NCBI GenBank assembly: GCA_007695005.1
Contig: REEQ01000066.1
Location: 1 to 64,000, forward strand
From: Wenzhouxiangellaceae bacterium
GTDB taxonomy: Bacteria > Pseudomonadota > Gammaproteobacteria > Xanthomonadales > Wenzhouxiangellaceae
Length of the DNA: 64,000 nucleotides
Reading direction: 5' to 3'
The position numbers and the translations under genes were made by a program. Below are positions 19,546 to 28,867 of this stretch, piece after piece (positions within the stretch are counted from its first letter, which is position 1; the number at the start of each line of letters is the position of its first letter). Under the pieces are notes generated by a model. It saw only the letters and a program-made list of their open reading frames with translations, was not told where the DNA came from and ran no database searches.

Positions 19546-20562
19546 ATGCTTTTCAACAACGTCGTCATCAAATCCGTTGCTCACATCGAGCCCCCGCATC
19601 GCATCACCAGCGAGGAGGTCGCCGAGCGGCTTGCACCGACGCTGAAAAAGCTGCATGTGCCGGGTAACCCCCTGATTGACCTGGCCGGAATCATGGAACG
19701 ACGTTTCTGGGATGAAGGCATGATGCCGTCCGACGGCGCTACCCTGGCTGCGCGCGAAGCCCTGGCCCAGGCCGATATCGATCCAAAGCAGATCGGCATT
19801 CTGATCAACACCTCGGTCTCGCGTGACTTCCTTGAGCCCTCGACCGCCTGCATGGTGCACGGCAACCTGAAGCTGACCGACACCTGCGAAAGCTTCGATG
19901 TCGGCAACGCCTGCCTGGCCTTCATCAATGGCATGAATATCGCCGGCCAGATGCTCGAGCGCGGACAAATTGACTATGCCTTGATCGTCAACGGCGAAAA
20001 CAGCCGTGAAATCAACGATATCACCATCGACCGCCTGCTCCAGCCCGGGGTTACCCGCAAGCAGTTCAAGGCCGAGTTCGCCAGCCTGACCCTCGGCTCC
20101 GGTTCGGCGGCCATGGTCATGTCGCGTGCCGACCTCGAACCGGATGGCCACCAGTACAAGGGCGGTGTCGCCCGCGCTGCGACCCAGTTCAACAATCTTT
20201 GTCGCGGCTGGAATCATCAGATGTGGACTGATACCAAGAGTCTGCTGCGTGAGGGCATGAAGCTGGCCAGCATGACCTTTATCGCCGCCCGAACTGTCAT
20301 GGGCTGGGTCGTGCAGGAGCTTGATCATGTCGTCATTCACCAGGTTTCCAAGGCCCACACGGATTCTTTCGTGCGCGCATTCGGCGCTGATCCGGCCAAG
20401 GTTTACCGCATCTTCCCGTTTCTGGGCAACATCGGGCCGGCGTCCATTCCCACCGTGATGTCGCGTCTGATCCAGGAAGGCCGGACCCAGCGTGGCGATC
20501 GCATGGCCCTGATGGGGATTGGATCGGGCCTCAATTGCGCCATGGCCGAGGTGGTCTGGTAA
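19546..20562 (+). CDS. oleA: 3-oxoacyl-ACP synthase III family protein, OleA-like (head-to-head acyl-CoA condensation)
   Basis: Thiolase-fold DTCESFDVGNACLAFINGMNIAG, HQVSKAHTDSFVRAFG, GSGLNCAMAEVVW; immediately followed by OleB-type hydrolase. Confidence 0.85.
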   Translation: MLFNNVVIKSVAHIEPPHRITSEEVAERLAPTLKKLHVPGNPLIDLAGIMERRFWDEGMMPSDGATLAAREALAQADIDPKQIGILINTSVSRDFLEPSTACMVHGNLKLTDTCESFDVGNACLAFINGMNIAGQMLERGQIDYALIVNGENSREINDITIDRLLQPGVTRKQFKAEFASLTLGSGSAAMVMSRADLEPDGHQYKGGVARAATQFNNLCRGWNHQMWTDTKSLLREGMKLASMTFIAARTVMGWVVQELDHVVIHQVSKAHTDSFVRAFGADPAKVYRIFPFLGNIGPASIPTVMSRLIQEGRTQRGDRMALMGIGSGLNCAMAEVVW

Positions 20563-20654
20563 CGACAGGAAAGGGCTCGGTTCTCAGGGTTCAGGACGAT
20601 TTCCTGACCCTGGAACCTTGGTCCTTGATCCATGCACCTTGAGCCTTCCTTACC

Positions 20655-21536
20655 GTGTTTTCTTCCGACCTCTACCCCTTCGCCAGCCACTTCCACGAGC
20701 AGGCTGACGGTCATCGGCTGCATTACCTCGATGAAGGTGATGCTGCGGCCCCGCCCGTGGTCATGGTCCACGGCAACCCGACCTGGTCCTTTTACTACCG
20801 TGAGGTGATCAAGGGTCTGGCCGACAGCCACCGCTGCCTGGTGCCCGACCATATCGGCATGGGGCTTTCGGATCGCCCCGGCGACGATGAATACCGCTAT
20901 ACCCTTGCCAGCCGGCTAGACGACCTGGGCCACTGGCTGGACACAGTCGAACCGACTCGGCCGGTGGACCTGGTGGTGCATGACTGGGGTGGGGCAATTG
21001 GCCTGTCCTGGGCGGTGCGCAATATTGAGCGCGTGCGGCGCGTGGTCCTGCTCAATACCTGGGCGTTCAATATCCCGACGCATGAAAGCTTGCCGGCTTC
21101 GTTGCGATTTGCTCGCACTGGCCTGGGCGGCTTTTTGATCAACCGGTTCAACGCCTTCTCCGGTCTGGCCGTGCGCATGGCCACCGAGCGCCGCCTGGCC
21201 AGGGAGGTCGCCAGCGGCCTGGTCGCACCTTACCTGGGCAGTCCGAAGCAGCGCCTGGCCACGCTGCGCTTTGTCCAGGATATCCCGCTAAGTGAAAAAG
21301 ACCCGGCCTGGTCCGTGCTGGCTGAAACCGAACGGCGTCTGGGCCAGCTGGCTGCCAGACCGGTGCTCATCGCCTGGGGGGCAAAGGATTTCGTGTTCAA
21401 CGACAAGGTCCTCTCTATCTGGCGCGAACGCCTCCCCGAAGCCCGGCTCGAATACCTGGAAGACGCCGGCCACTACGTCCTTGAAGACGCCGCCGACCGC
21501 ATCGTCCCCTGGATCCGCAGCTTCCTGGCAGACTGA
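20655..21536 (+). CDS. oleB: Alpha/beta hydrolase, OleB-like (beta-lactone decarboxylase / haloalkane dehalogenase superfamily)
   Basis: VVMVHGNPTWSFYYREVIKGL, VVHDWGGAIGLSWA, LLNTWAFN, DAGHYVLEDA; synteny with oleA. Confidence 0.82.
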   Translation: MFSSDLYPFASHFHEQADGHRLHYLDEGDAAAPPVVMVHGNPTWSFYYREVIKGLADSHRCLVPDHIGMGLSDRPGDDEYRYTLASRLDDLGHWLDTVEPTRPVDLVVHDWGGAIGLSWAVRNIERVRRVVLLNTWAFNIPTHESLPASLRFARTGLGGFLINRFNAFSGLAVRMATERRLAREVASGLVAPYLGSPKQRLATLRFVQDIPLSEKDPAWSVLAETERRLGQLAARPVLIAWGAKDFVFNDKVLSIWRERLPEARLEYLEDAGHYVLEDAADRIVPWIRSFLAD

Positions 21537-21547
21537 TTGGTCTGCGC

Positions 21548-22753
21548 TCAAGCGCCCACCGCTTTCCCTTTTCCCCTCTCCCTTTTCCCGCCCTTCAATA
21601 CCATCGGTATCGTCAGCATGGTGCTGGCCGCCGCCATCAGCAACAGGGCGGTGAAAATCTCGGCGCTGATCACCTCGCGGTCGAGCAGGATGTTGGCGAA
21701 GATGATCATGATCAGGGCCTTGGTCTGCAGCAGCCAGCCGACCACGCGCGCCTCACCGGGCGGCCAGCCCAGTATTCTGCCAGCGATGGCCACACCGCCA
21801 AGCTTGCCGATCACTGCCGCGGCCAGCAATGCCGCAGCGATCACCAACACCGCTATCCCGCCCATTTCCCACTCGGTGCGAAGGCCGGTTGAGAGGAAGA
21901 ACACCGGCATCATGATCAGCAGCAGGATATGACGCAAGCGGTCGAGCTGCTCCTGGCCCAGCCACTTGCTTTCGATCACGGCACCGGCCAGAAAAGCGCC
22001 AACCATGTAGTGCAGACCAGCCCAGTCGGCGGCCAGGGCGCACAGGGCCAGCCAGACCAGGGCGACAAACCAGCGATCCGCCATTGGCAGGCGCGGCAGG
22101 CCGCGGCGCATCGCCAGGGTGGCAACGACAAAACCACTGATAAAGGTGGCCTGCTTGCCCAGACGCTCGTAGTCGAGCAGGATCAGGGCCAGCACGCCCC
22201 AGATCGCAATGTCGTCGAGGCTGGCATAGCGCAGCACCCGCTGGCCCAGCGGCCGGCGCAGAATATCGAGCTTTTCCATCAGCAGGATCAGTATCGGCAG
22301 CGCGGTGACCGAGCAGGCCATACCAATACCGGCCACGAATTGCCATGGCTGGGCCGCCGGTCCCATCCAGTCGACGTTGTGCATGAGCAGGAAAATGCCG
22401 ACGGCGGCGCCCATGACAATGGGCAACAGCAGGGCGAAGCCGGCCGTGACCAGGCTGTCGCGGCGATTTACCCAGGCCTGCGGCAGATCCAGTTCCAGCC
22501 CGGCTAACCAGACAAACAGGATTACACCCCAGGTGGCGATGCCGCCCAGCATGAGGATGACTTCGGCGGTGAATACCGACTGGTAGGCCTGGGGAAAGAC
22601 GGCGCCCAGCAGCCCGGGCCCGAGCGCGATCCCGGTCAGGATCTGGACAACCACCAGCGGTGCCCAGCGTTCAGTCCGACCCAGCCGCCAGATCAGGTAG
22701 GGAACCGCGAGAACGATTGCCAGCGCCAGCAGCAGACTTTCGGTGGTGGTCAT
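21548..22753 (-). CDS. Cation:proton antiporter (CPA2/Kef-type)
   Basis: Polytopic; GVILFVWLAGLELDLPQAW, LRYASLDDIAIWGVLALILL, HYMVGAFLAGAVIESKW. Confidence 0.87.
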   Translation of the reverse strand: MTTTESLLLALAIVLAVPYLIWRLGRTERWAPLVVVQILTGIALGPGLLGAVFPQAYQSVFTAEVILMLGGIATWGVILFVWLAGLELDLPQAWVNRRDSLVTAGFALLLPIVMGAAVGIFLLMHNVDWMGPAAQPWQFVAGIGMACSVTALPILILLMEKLDILRRPLGQRVLRYASLDDIAIWGVLALILLDYERLGKQATFISGFVVATLAMRRGLPRLPMADRWFVALVWLALCALAADWAGLHYMVGAFLAGAVIESKWLGQEQLDRLRHILLLIMMPVFFLSTGLRTEWEMGGIAVLVIAAALLAAAVIGKLGGVAIAGRILGWPPGEARVVGWLLQTKALIMIIFANILLDREVISAEIFTALLLMAAASTMLTIPMVLKGGKRERGKGKAVGA

Positions 22754-22884
22754 GGTGCCGGTATCTTGTCAGAGCCGCGCATGATAGTCGACCGGTGGCA
22801 GTGGGTTGGCAGAAAATCGGCCCGAATCACGATTGTGGGATGACAGCGCGATGTGCGCGCGCCATAGTGACGGGAGACGGTTGA

Positions 22885-24246
22885 ATGAAGAATCGGCTGG
22901 TATGGATCCTTGCCGCGTGCGGCCTGCTGAGCGGGGCGCTGATCGCGCCGGCAATGGCCCAGAAGGTCTGGACAGGCAGCATGGACGAGGACTGGCAGCT
23001 TGCTGGCAACTGGAACCCCAGCGGCGTTCCTGCGGCCAGCGATCCGGTCGTGATCGACGGACCTGAGGGTACTACCTGGCCCCGTTTGGAGCAGGCGACC
23101 GGGCTGGCGCAGAGCCTGGTCCTGGGGCAGGCCCAGCGTGGCCGGTTGACCCTGGGCCAGACTGCAGTGCTGACGGCTCAATCCCTGTTGCTGGCCGAGC
23201 AGGCCGGCAGTGATGCCGAGCTGGTCATCGAAGGCGTGGTTGGTGGCCAGCTCGACCTGCCTGCCGTGATCGGTGGCAGTGGCGATGCGCGGCTGGTGTT
23301 TCGGCACAACCAGTCAAACTACGAATTCCGGCGGCCATCCGGAACGCCGGTCGATACCAGCGGCAGCCTGATGCTGGTGCAGGACCAGTTTTTCGCGACC
23401 CGCCTGCTGGGCCAGCACAGCCACACCGGCGGGACCCGGGTAAGACGCGGTGATCTAGACCTGTTCGGCGGGCAGCTGATCCATCCTGCGGTTGCCCTGG
23501 AGGTAGCTCCGGAGGCGTTTGATATCGGTGCTCTTTTTATCCGCAACGGCGCGCAGGCCGATGTCGGTCCTACGCTTGTTGCCGGCGCATCGGGCAGCTT
23601 TGCCAATCTTCAGGTTGGCCCGAACACAACGCTGGATATCAATGGTCTGCTGGCGGCCGGGGTCTCGGGCACGGCCTTTGTTGATGCCACCGGAGGCGTA
23701 CTGACTGCGCAAGCGGTCAGCCTGGGCAGCAATCTGCCCGAGTCCGGGCAGGCGCAACTGAACGTGCTGGGCGCCTCCGGCCGGGTCTTCGTCAGCGGAG
23801 ATGTCGATCTGGGCGGTCCAGCCGGTCTTGCCCGATATGCCATATCCAGCGGCGGTCAGTCAGAAATCGGCGGTGATCTGCGCGTAGGAGTTGGCGCTGG
23901 CGGCAGGGCCGAGCTGGCGCTGGGCGTAGTGGCCAGCCTGACCGTTGACGGTCAGCTTGGCCTGGACAACCTGGCGACATTGCATTTGGAGATCGATACC
24001 TTCAGCCACCCCGTGATCCAGGTCGCCAGCGTGTTGATCGCGCCCGGAGCCGCTCTGCAAGTGCCCGATCCGACCGATCCACCCGATCCGGGCAGCAGTT
24101 TCGTCGTGCTGGAGGCGCCTGGCGGGATCAGCGGCACATTCGGCACCGTCAGCCTGCCGGTTGGCTGGTCCCTGATACAGGAGTCCACCCGCCTGCTGGT
24201 GGCGCTTGCCCTCGCCGACGAGATCTTCGCTGACCGATTCGAGTAG
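22885..24246 (+). CDS. Secreted autotransporter-passenger-like protein with C-terminal DEIFADRFE tail
   Basis: Signal peptide MKNRLVWILAACGLLSGALIAPAMAQ; KVWTGSMDEDWQLAGNWNPSGVPAASDPVVIDG, typical of T5SS/PEP-CTERM-associated repeat proteins. Confidence 0.75.
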   Translation: MKNRLVWILAACGLLSGALIAPAMAQKVWTGSMDEDWQLAGNWNPSGVPAASDPVVIDGPEGTTWPRLEQATGLAQSLVLGQAQRGRLTLGQTAVLTAQSLLLAEQAGSDAELVIEGVVGGQLDLPAVIGGSGDARLVFRHNQSNYEFRRPSGTPVDTSGSLMLVQDQFFATRLLGQHSHTGGTRVRRGDLDLFGGQLIHPAVALEVAPEAFDIGALFIRNGAQADVGPTLVAGASGSFANLQVGPNTTLDINGLLAAGVSGTAFVDATGGVLTAQAVSLGSNLPESGQAQLNVLGASGRVFVSGDVDLGGPAGLARYAISSGGQSEIGGDLRVGVGAGGRAELALGVVASLTVDGQLGLDNLATLHLEIDTFSHPVIQVASVLIAPGAALQVPDPTDPPDPGSSFVVLEAPGGISGTFGTVSLPVGWSLIQESTRLLVALALADEIFADRFE

Positions 24247-24333
24247 CGCCGAGCTGGCTGCCTGTCAGGCTGTCGCGTACCTGGCAGAGGCGACTGTCGG
24301 AACGTGGAAATGTTGAAATCAAGAGCGTTCCTG

Positions 24334-25812
24334 TTACGCCCGGTGTCGGTTTGCCCGCAGGTGCCCCGACAGCGGAATCAGGAACGAGGCCAGGGCCAGC
24401 AGAATCAGGATCAAGGTCAGCGGCCGGGTAAAGAACACACTGAAGCCATCCATCATGATGGCGCGGCGGAAGTTGGTCTCGGCAATACTGCCCAAAACCA
24501 GTCCCAGAATCACCGGCGCCAGGGGATAACCGTAGCGACGCAGGATCCAGCCCAGCAGACCGAAGCCCAAGCAGGCAAAGACATCGAACAGCGAGTTTCT
24601 GACCGCATAGGAACCGATCAGCGCCATCATCGTGATCAGCACATACAGCAACTCTTTCGGAATATGGGCGACCATCACCCACAGCCGGCCGCCGGCCATG
24701 CCCACGATCAGCAGCACGAACTGGGCAATCAGCATGGCTGCGAAAATGGCGTAGATCATGTCGGGATTGCGGATGAACAGCTGCGGACCTGGGGTCAGGT
24801 CGTGGATCATCATCGCCCCGATCAGCACCGCCGTTGTGGCGCTGCCAGGAATCCCCAAGGCCAGCAGCGGCACCATTGCCCCGCCGACCGAGCCTGAATC
24901 TGCCGCCTCCGAGGCCGTCACCCCCTCGGGGCTGCCCTGGCCGAACTGCTCGGGCTCGCGGCTGAAGCGCTTGGCCAGACCATAGCTGATGAACGAGCCG
25001 ATGGTCGCGCCGGCGCCCGGAAAGACGCCGACCAGGGTGCCGATGGCGCCTGAGCGCAGGGTCACCCACTTCAGCTTCCAGTAGTGGGCAAATCGCGGCC
25101 AGCGATCGGTGACCTTGCCCAGCTTTTCCAGCCGCATCTCGCCTTTCTCGATACCGCGAAACACCTCGCTCAGGGCAAAGATGCCGATCAGCGCCGGGAT
25201 CAACATGAAGCCGTCAGACAGCGCCGTCTTGTCGAAAGTGAAGCGCTCGGCCCCCGAGATCGGATCGGTGCCGACGGTGGCAATCAGCAGGCCGACCATC
25301 ATCGCGATAAAGGCCTTGCCCCAGTTGTCGCCGGCCAGGGTGGCGATGGTGGCCATACCGAACAGGGCAAAGGCGAAGTATTCGGAAGGGTGGAAGCGCA
25401 CCGCGGCGGCGGCCAGCGGCACCGAGAACAGGATCAGGATCAGGGTGCCGAACATGCCGCCCACCGATGAGGCGACGATGGAGGTGCCCAGGGCGGTGGC
25501 CGGTTTGCCCTGGCGGGTCAGGGCAAAGCCGTCGATCGCCGTGACCACCGCCGAGGGTGTGCCGGGCGCGTTGACCATGATGCCGGTGATCGAGCCGCCG
25601 TAGCTGGAACCGATATAGATGCCGACCAGCAGGATCAGGGCCAGGGTCGGAGACATCCCGTAGGTGAACGGTACCATCAGGGCTACGCCCATGGACGGCG
25701 ACAGGCCGGGCATGGCGCCAATCAGAATACCCAGGACAATGCCGGCAACAATGGTCAGCAGCGGCACCAGCGCGACGACCGTGCCCAGTCCCCCGAACAA
25801 GGATTCAATCAT
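24334..25812 (-). CDS. tctA: Tripartite tricarboxylate transporter large permease, TctA family
   Basis: IGAMPGLSPSMGVALMVPFTYGMSPTLALILLVGIYIGSSYGGSITGIMVNAPGTPSAVVTAIDGF. Confidence 0.93.
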   Translation of the reverse strand: MIESLFGGLGTVVALVPLLTIVAGIVLGILIGAMPGLSPSMGVALMVPFTYGMSPTLALILLVGIYIGSSYGGSITGIMVNAPGTPSAVVTAIDGFALTRQGKPATALGTSIVASSVGGMFGTLILILFSVPLAAAAVRFHPSEYFAFALFGMATIATLAGDNWGKAFIAMMVGLLIATVGTDPISGAERFTFDKTALSDGFMLIPALIGIFALSEVFRGIEKGEMRLEKLGKVTDRWPRFAHYWKLKWVTLRSGAIGTLVGVFPGAGATIGSFISYGLAKRFSREPEQFGQGSPEGVTASEAADSGSVGGAMVPLLALGIPGSATTAVLIGAMMIHDLTPGPQLFIRNPDMIYAIFAAMLIAQFVLLIVGMAGGRLWVMVAHIPKELLYVLITMMALIGSYAVRNSLFDVFACLGFGLLGWILRRYGYPLAPVILGLVLGSIAETNFRRAIMMDGFSVFFTRPLTLILILLALASFLIPLSGHLRANRHRA

Positions 25813-25815
25813 CGC

Positions 25816-27417
25816 CTACCAGAACCCGCGCGGCAGATCGACGTGCAGCAGGCGCTGGAACACGAACTCCGAAAACAGCAGCCAGGAAACGGTGAGTCCG
25901 GCGATCACCACCAGCCGGCGGTAGCCCAGGTACCAGATCAGGGTAGGCATGTAGATCAGGGAGGCCAGCAGGTAACCCAGTGCCGGGATCAGCAGCAGGT
26001 AAGCCAGGAACAGGCCGACGGTAGCCAGCATGCGGCCGGTATGCAGGCTCTGATCCGGCTCCGGATTGTTGCGCAGGCAGGCCCAGACCTGCCAGGCCGC
26101 CAGCGGCAGCAGCACCGCAATCCACAGTCGCGGCACACCGCCAGGCCCGATCGGGTCGACCGGGTTGGCCGACGGCAAGGCCAGGCTCATCAGCAGCAGG
26201 ATCAGGCCGGCGGCAGACAAGGCGCTCAGCAGCGCCAGCTCGCCGGCCCGCATGCGACCGGTGCGACGGGGCAGCACCAGGGCGATGCCGGCGACCAGGG
26301 CTGCGGCCGTGCCGATGGCACCGAACAAGCCGTTGCCCTGGCTGAGGCGGCGCAGTCCCGCAGCCGATTCGGCTTCCTCGGGCAGCAGCTGCAGCTCGGC
26401 CAGGTAGCGCCGGAACTCCTCGCGATCACGCTGGACCACGCGCTGGAAATCAGCATGCGAGCGGTAGCGCAGGTTGACGGCCTCGTGCTGCCAGGAACTG
26501 ACCCAGCGTGGATCATGCAGTACCTGCCGGATCAAGGCGCTGTACCAGGCATGAATCTCGTCCGACACGCCCTTGCGGAACGCAAAGCCGCGCCAGATCA
26601 GCTCGTCCTCCAGGCCTTCGATGCCCAGCTCGGCAAAGGTCGGCGCATCAGGGAATTCGCGCAGGCGATTGTCGGCAGCGACCACGACTACCCGCAGCCG
26701 GTCGGAGGTCAGCGCGTCGCGTGGATTGCCCAGATAGGCCGTGCCCAGGCCGCCGAGCAGCGCGGCAACGGCTTCGCCACCGCTGCCATAGGGAATCCAG
26801 CGCATGTCGATGCCAGCCCGTTCGGCCATCTTGACTCCGGAAATATGCTTCACACCACCAATGTCCACCCCCAGCCAGCGCTGGTCACGCTGGCCGTTTG
26901 CGACAAGCAGTTCCTGCCAGTTGCGCGGACCTTCTTCCTTGTTGGTGATCAGCACATGGGCGTTGTCCATGATGTAGGAATGCCAGTGGATGCGATCGAT
27001 CAGATCCTCGCGTCCGCTGGCCACCATCTTGGAAATATTGGATCGGGTGACGGCCAGGAAGCGGTGCCCGTCAGCCGGCTCGCGCAGGGCTTCCTCGAAG
27101 GCGACGATGCCGCCACCGCCGGGGCGATTGATGACTGCAAATGGGTGGTCTGCTACTTCCTGGGCGATGCGTGCAAAGCGCCGTGCGGTGACATCGATCA
27201 GGCCACCCGGACTGGTGTAGACGATCAGTCGAATCGGTTGACTGGGGAAGCCGTCCAACTCGGGCAGTGTCGACGGCGGCCAGTCTTCGGCCAGCACAGC
27301 CGTATTCAGAACGGCCCCGAGGGCTAGAGCCGCCAGGAGACGCAGGGCGAGCCCTGATATAGAGAAAGCGCGAGGCATAGAATTCGGGCGCTGGCGAGCC
27401 TTGAGCGAGCCAATCAC
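25816..27417 (-). CDS. Fusion protein: Bug/TctC-type substrate-binding domain + TctB-like small permease
   Basis: N-terminal half FPSQPIRLIVYTSPGGLIDVTARRFA..VINRPGGGGIVAFEEAL (Bug family); C-terminal half about 4-5 TM TctB-like; a single uninterrupted ORF. Confidence 0.85.
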   Translation of the reverse strand: MIGSLKARQRPNSMPRAFSISGLALRLLAALALGAVLNTAVLAEDWPPSTLPELDGFPSQPIRLIVYTSPGGLIDVTARRFARIAQEVADHPFAVINRPGGGGIVAFEEALREPADGHRFLAVTRSNISKMVASGREDLIDRIHWHSYIMDNAHVLITNKEEGPRNWQELLVANGQRDQRWLGVDIGGVKHISGVKMAERAGIDMRWIPYGSGGEAVAALLGGLGTAYLGNPRDALTSDRLRVVVVAADNRLREFPDAPTFAELGIEGLEDELIWRGFAFRKGVSDEIHAWYSALIRQVLHDPRWVSSWQHEAVNLRYRSHADFQRVVQRDREEFRRYLAELQLLPEEAESAAGLRRLSQGNGLFGAIGTAAALVAGIALVLPRRTGRMRAGELALLSALSAAGLILLLMSLALPSANPVDPIGPGGVPRLWIAVLLPLAAWQVWACLRNNPEPDQSLHTGRMLATVGLFLAYLLLIPALGYLLASLIYMPTLIWYLGYRRLVVIAGLTVSWLLFSEFVFQRLLHVDLPRGFW

Positions 27418-27670
27418 GCAACTTATCAGGCAAATGTTACCGATTTATTGCAGTGGCCGCTGGCGGCGCATTGACCGAGCGCGAGGTCGCAACCCAAGCC
27501 ACCTGCAAACAGGCTCCAATGCCTCTCAGCGCTGCGGTCTGGCGCCGAAACAGCCTCAGGAAGCACCGATGGCACCGAAGGTAACGAAATGCTCGCTTCC
27601 CCACTTTGGGGTCTCCGGGTTAATGAGCTGGCAGGTATGTGAATCGTATTCAGCCGCAGCGTGCCCTGGG

Positions 27671-28711
27671 TTACTGCCAGGGGTTGCAGTCGTAGCCTGC
27701 GATTCGGAACTCGCCGCGGTTGCCTTCGAGCACCCCCATGCCCAGGCCGATCGGAGCAAAGTCGTAGCCAAGCAGGATGTTGTTGCAGTCCAGCGGCTCG
27801 ATGATGATGCTGCCCACTTCCTCGACGCTGATGTCGGATGGATTGAACACGCCTGGCCCCAGGCCGAAGAACTCGCCGCCGGTGATGCGCAGCAGGCCCA
27901 TTTCCACGCCCGGGAATCCGGGCGGCTCGCCGCCGGTGTTGGCAACCAGCCAGGTCGGCTCGCCATTGAGGTAGGTGAAGAAAATGGCAAAAATGAAGTT
28001 GGTATCGTCGACCAGTTCGCCGACGATCAGCTGCAGTCCGGTGGACGGAATGCCGTCGAAGGTAAATTGCCCGGACATCCGCCCGTGCAGACGGGGTATG
28101 TCCTGGGGCGGGTCGAGTTGCATAGAGTAAGGCTCGACATCGATGATGGTCCAGGCATTGTCGATGTGCGGGGAGAACGCGGTCCAGCTCAGCTCCAGAG
28201 TGAACAGGCCGTTATAGTCTTCCGGCGCAAACAGGCCGCTGCCGTCGGCAGACAGCGCATCGACACCCAGAATGAAGGTTTCACCGGCCGTGGTCACCAC
28301 ATCACCGGTGGCGCCAACGTTGCCGGAGGCAGGTAGGCGCTGCAGCTGGGCCTGATGCTCCGGAAATTCCACTGTGCCGGCCTCGGCCCAGACCTGGGGC
28401 ACCAGCACCGGAAACTGACCGCTGACTTTTTGCAGCCGTACCAGCACCACCGACATGCCGGGATCAAAGCAGCCGCTGCGCCAGACCGTGACCCGGATTC
28501 GCGCATCCTTGTTCAAGCTGCCGATGCTGGGTACCGAAATGACTTCGTTGAACAACTGGTTGTCCGAGCTCGACGGTGCGGTCGGCAGGCTCCTGGCCAG
28601 ACAGCCCGGCGGGTAGGGGGTATGCAGGATGTCGGTCAGGACATTGATTTCGCCGCTCGCGGCGGCGCGGCCGGAGGCCAGAACAAGCAGGAGCAACATC
28701 ACACGGCGCAT
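27671..28711 (-). CDS. Secreted protein of unknown function
   Basis: Signal peptide MRRVMLLLLVLASGRAAA at 28711; C-terminal module FAIFFTYLNGEPTWLVANTGG. Confidence 0.65.
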   Translation of the reverse strand: MRRVMLLLLVLASGRAAASGEINVLTDILHTPYPPGCLARSLPTAPSSSDNQLFNEVISVPSIGSLNKDARIRVTVWRSGCFDPGMSVVLVRLQKVSGQFPVLVPQVWAEAGTVEFPEHQAQLQRLPASGNVGATGDVVTTAGETFILGVDALSADGSGLFAPEDYNGLFTLELSWTAFSPHIDNAWTIIDVEPYSMQLDPPQDIPRLHGRMSGQFTFDGIPSTGLQLIVGELVDDTNFIFAIFFTYLNGEPTWLVANTGGEPPGFPGVEMGLLRITGGEFFGLGPGVFNPSDISVEEVGSIIIEPLDCNNILLGYDFAPIGLGMGVLEGNRGEFRIAGYDCNPWQ

Positions 28712-28867
28712 GGCAAACAGTCTCGCGAGGATTTCCCGGCATTTTAGCCGCCCTTGCTGACCGGGACCTGAATCAACGGAAAGGCGGCAGCCGGTGCAGG
28801 GCCAGTCTGCCGGCAATCAGTCCATCGGATACAATGGCGCGTTTGACTCACCGGAGTAATCTCAGGT

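Noticed and set aside
25843-27327. 494-aa plus-strand ORF antisense to TctC-TctB
   Set aside because: Gln/Gly/Arg-rich spurious translation; the minus strand encodes a recognisable transporter.
27599-27611. CCCCA-ctt-TGGGG hairpin
   Set aside because: Only 5-bp stem and no T tract on either side; too weak to call a terminator.
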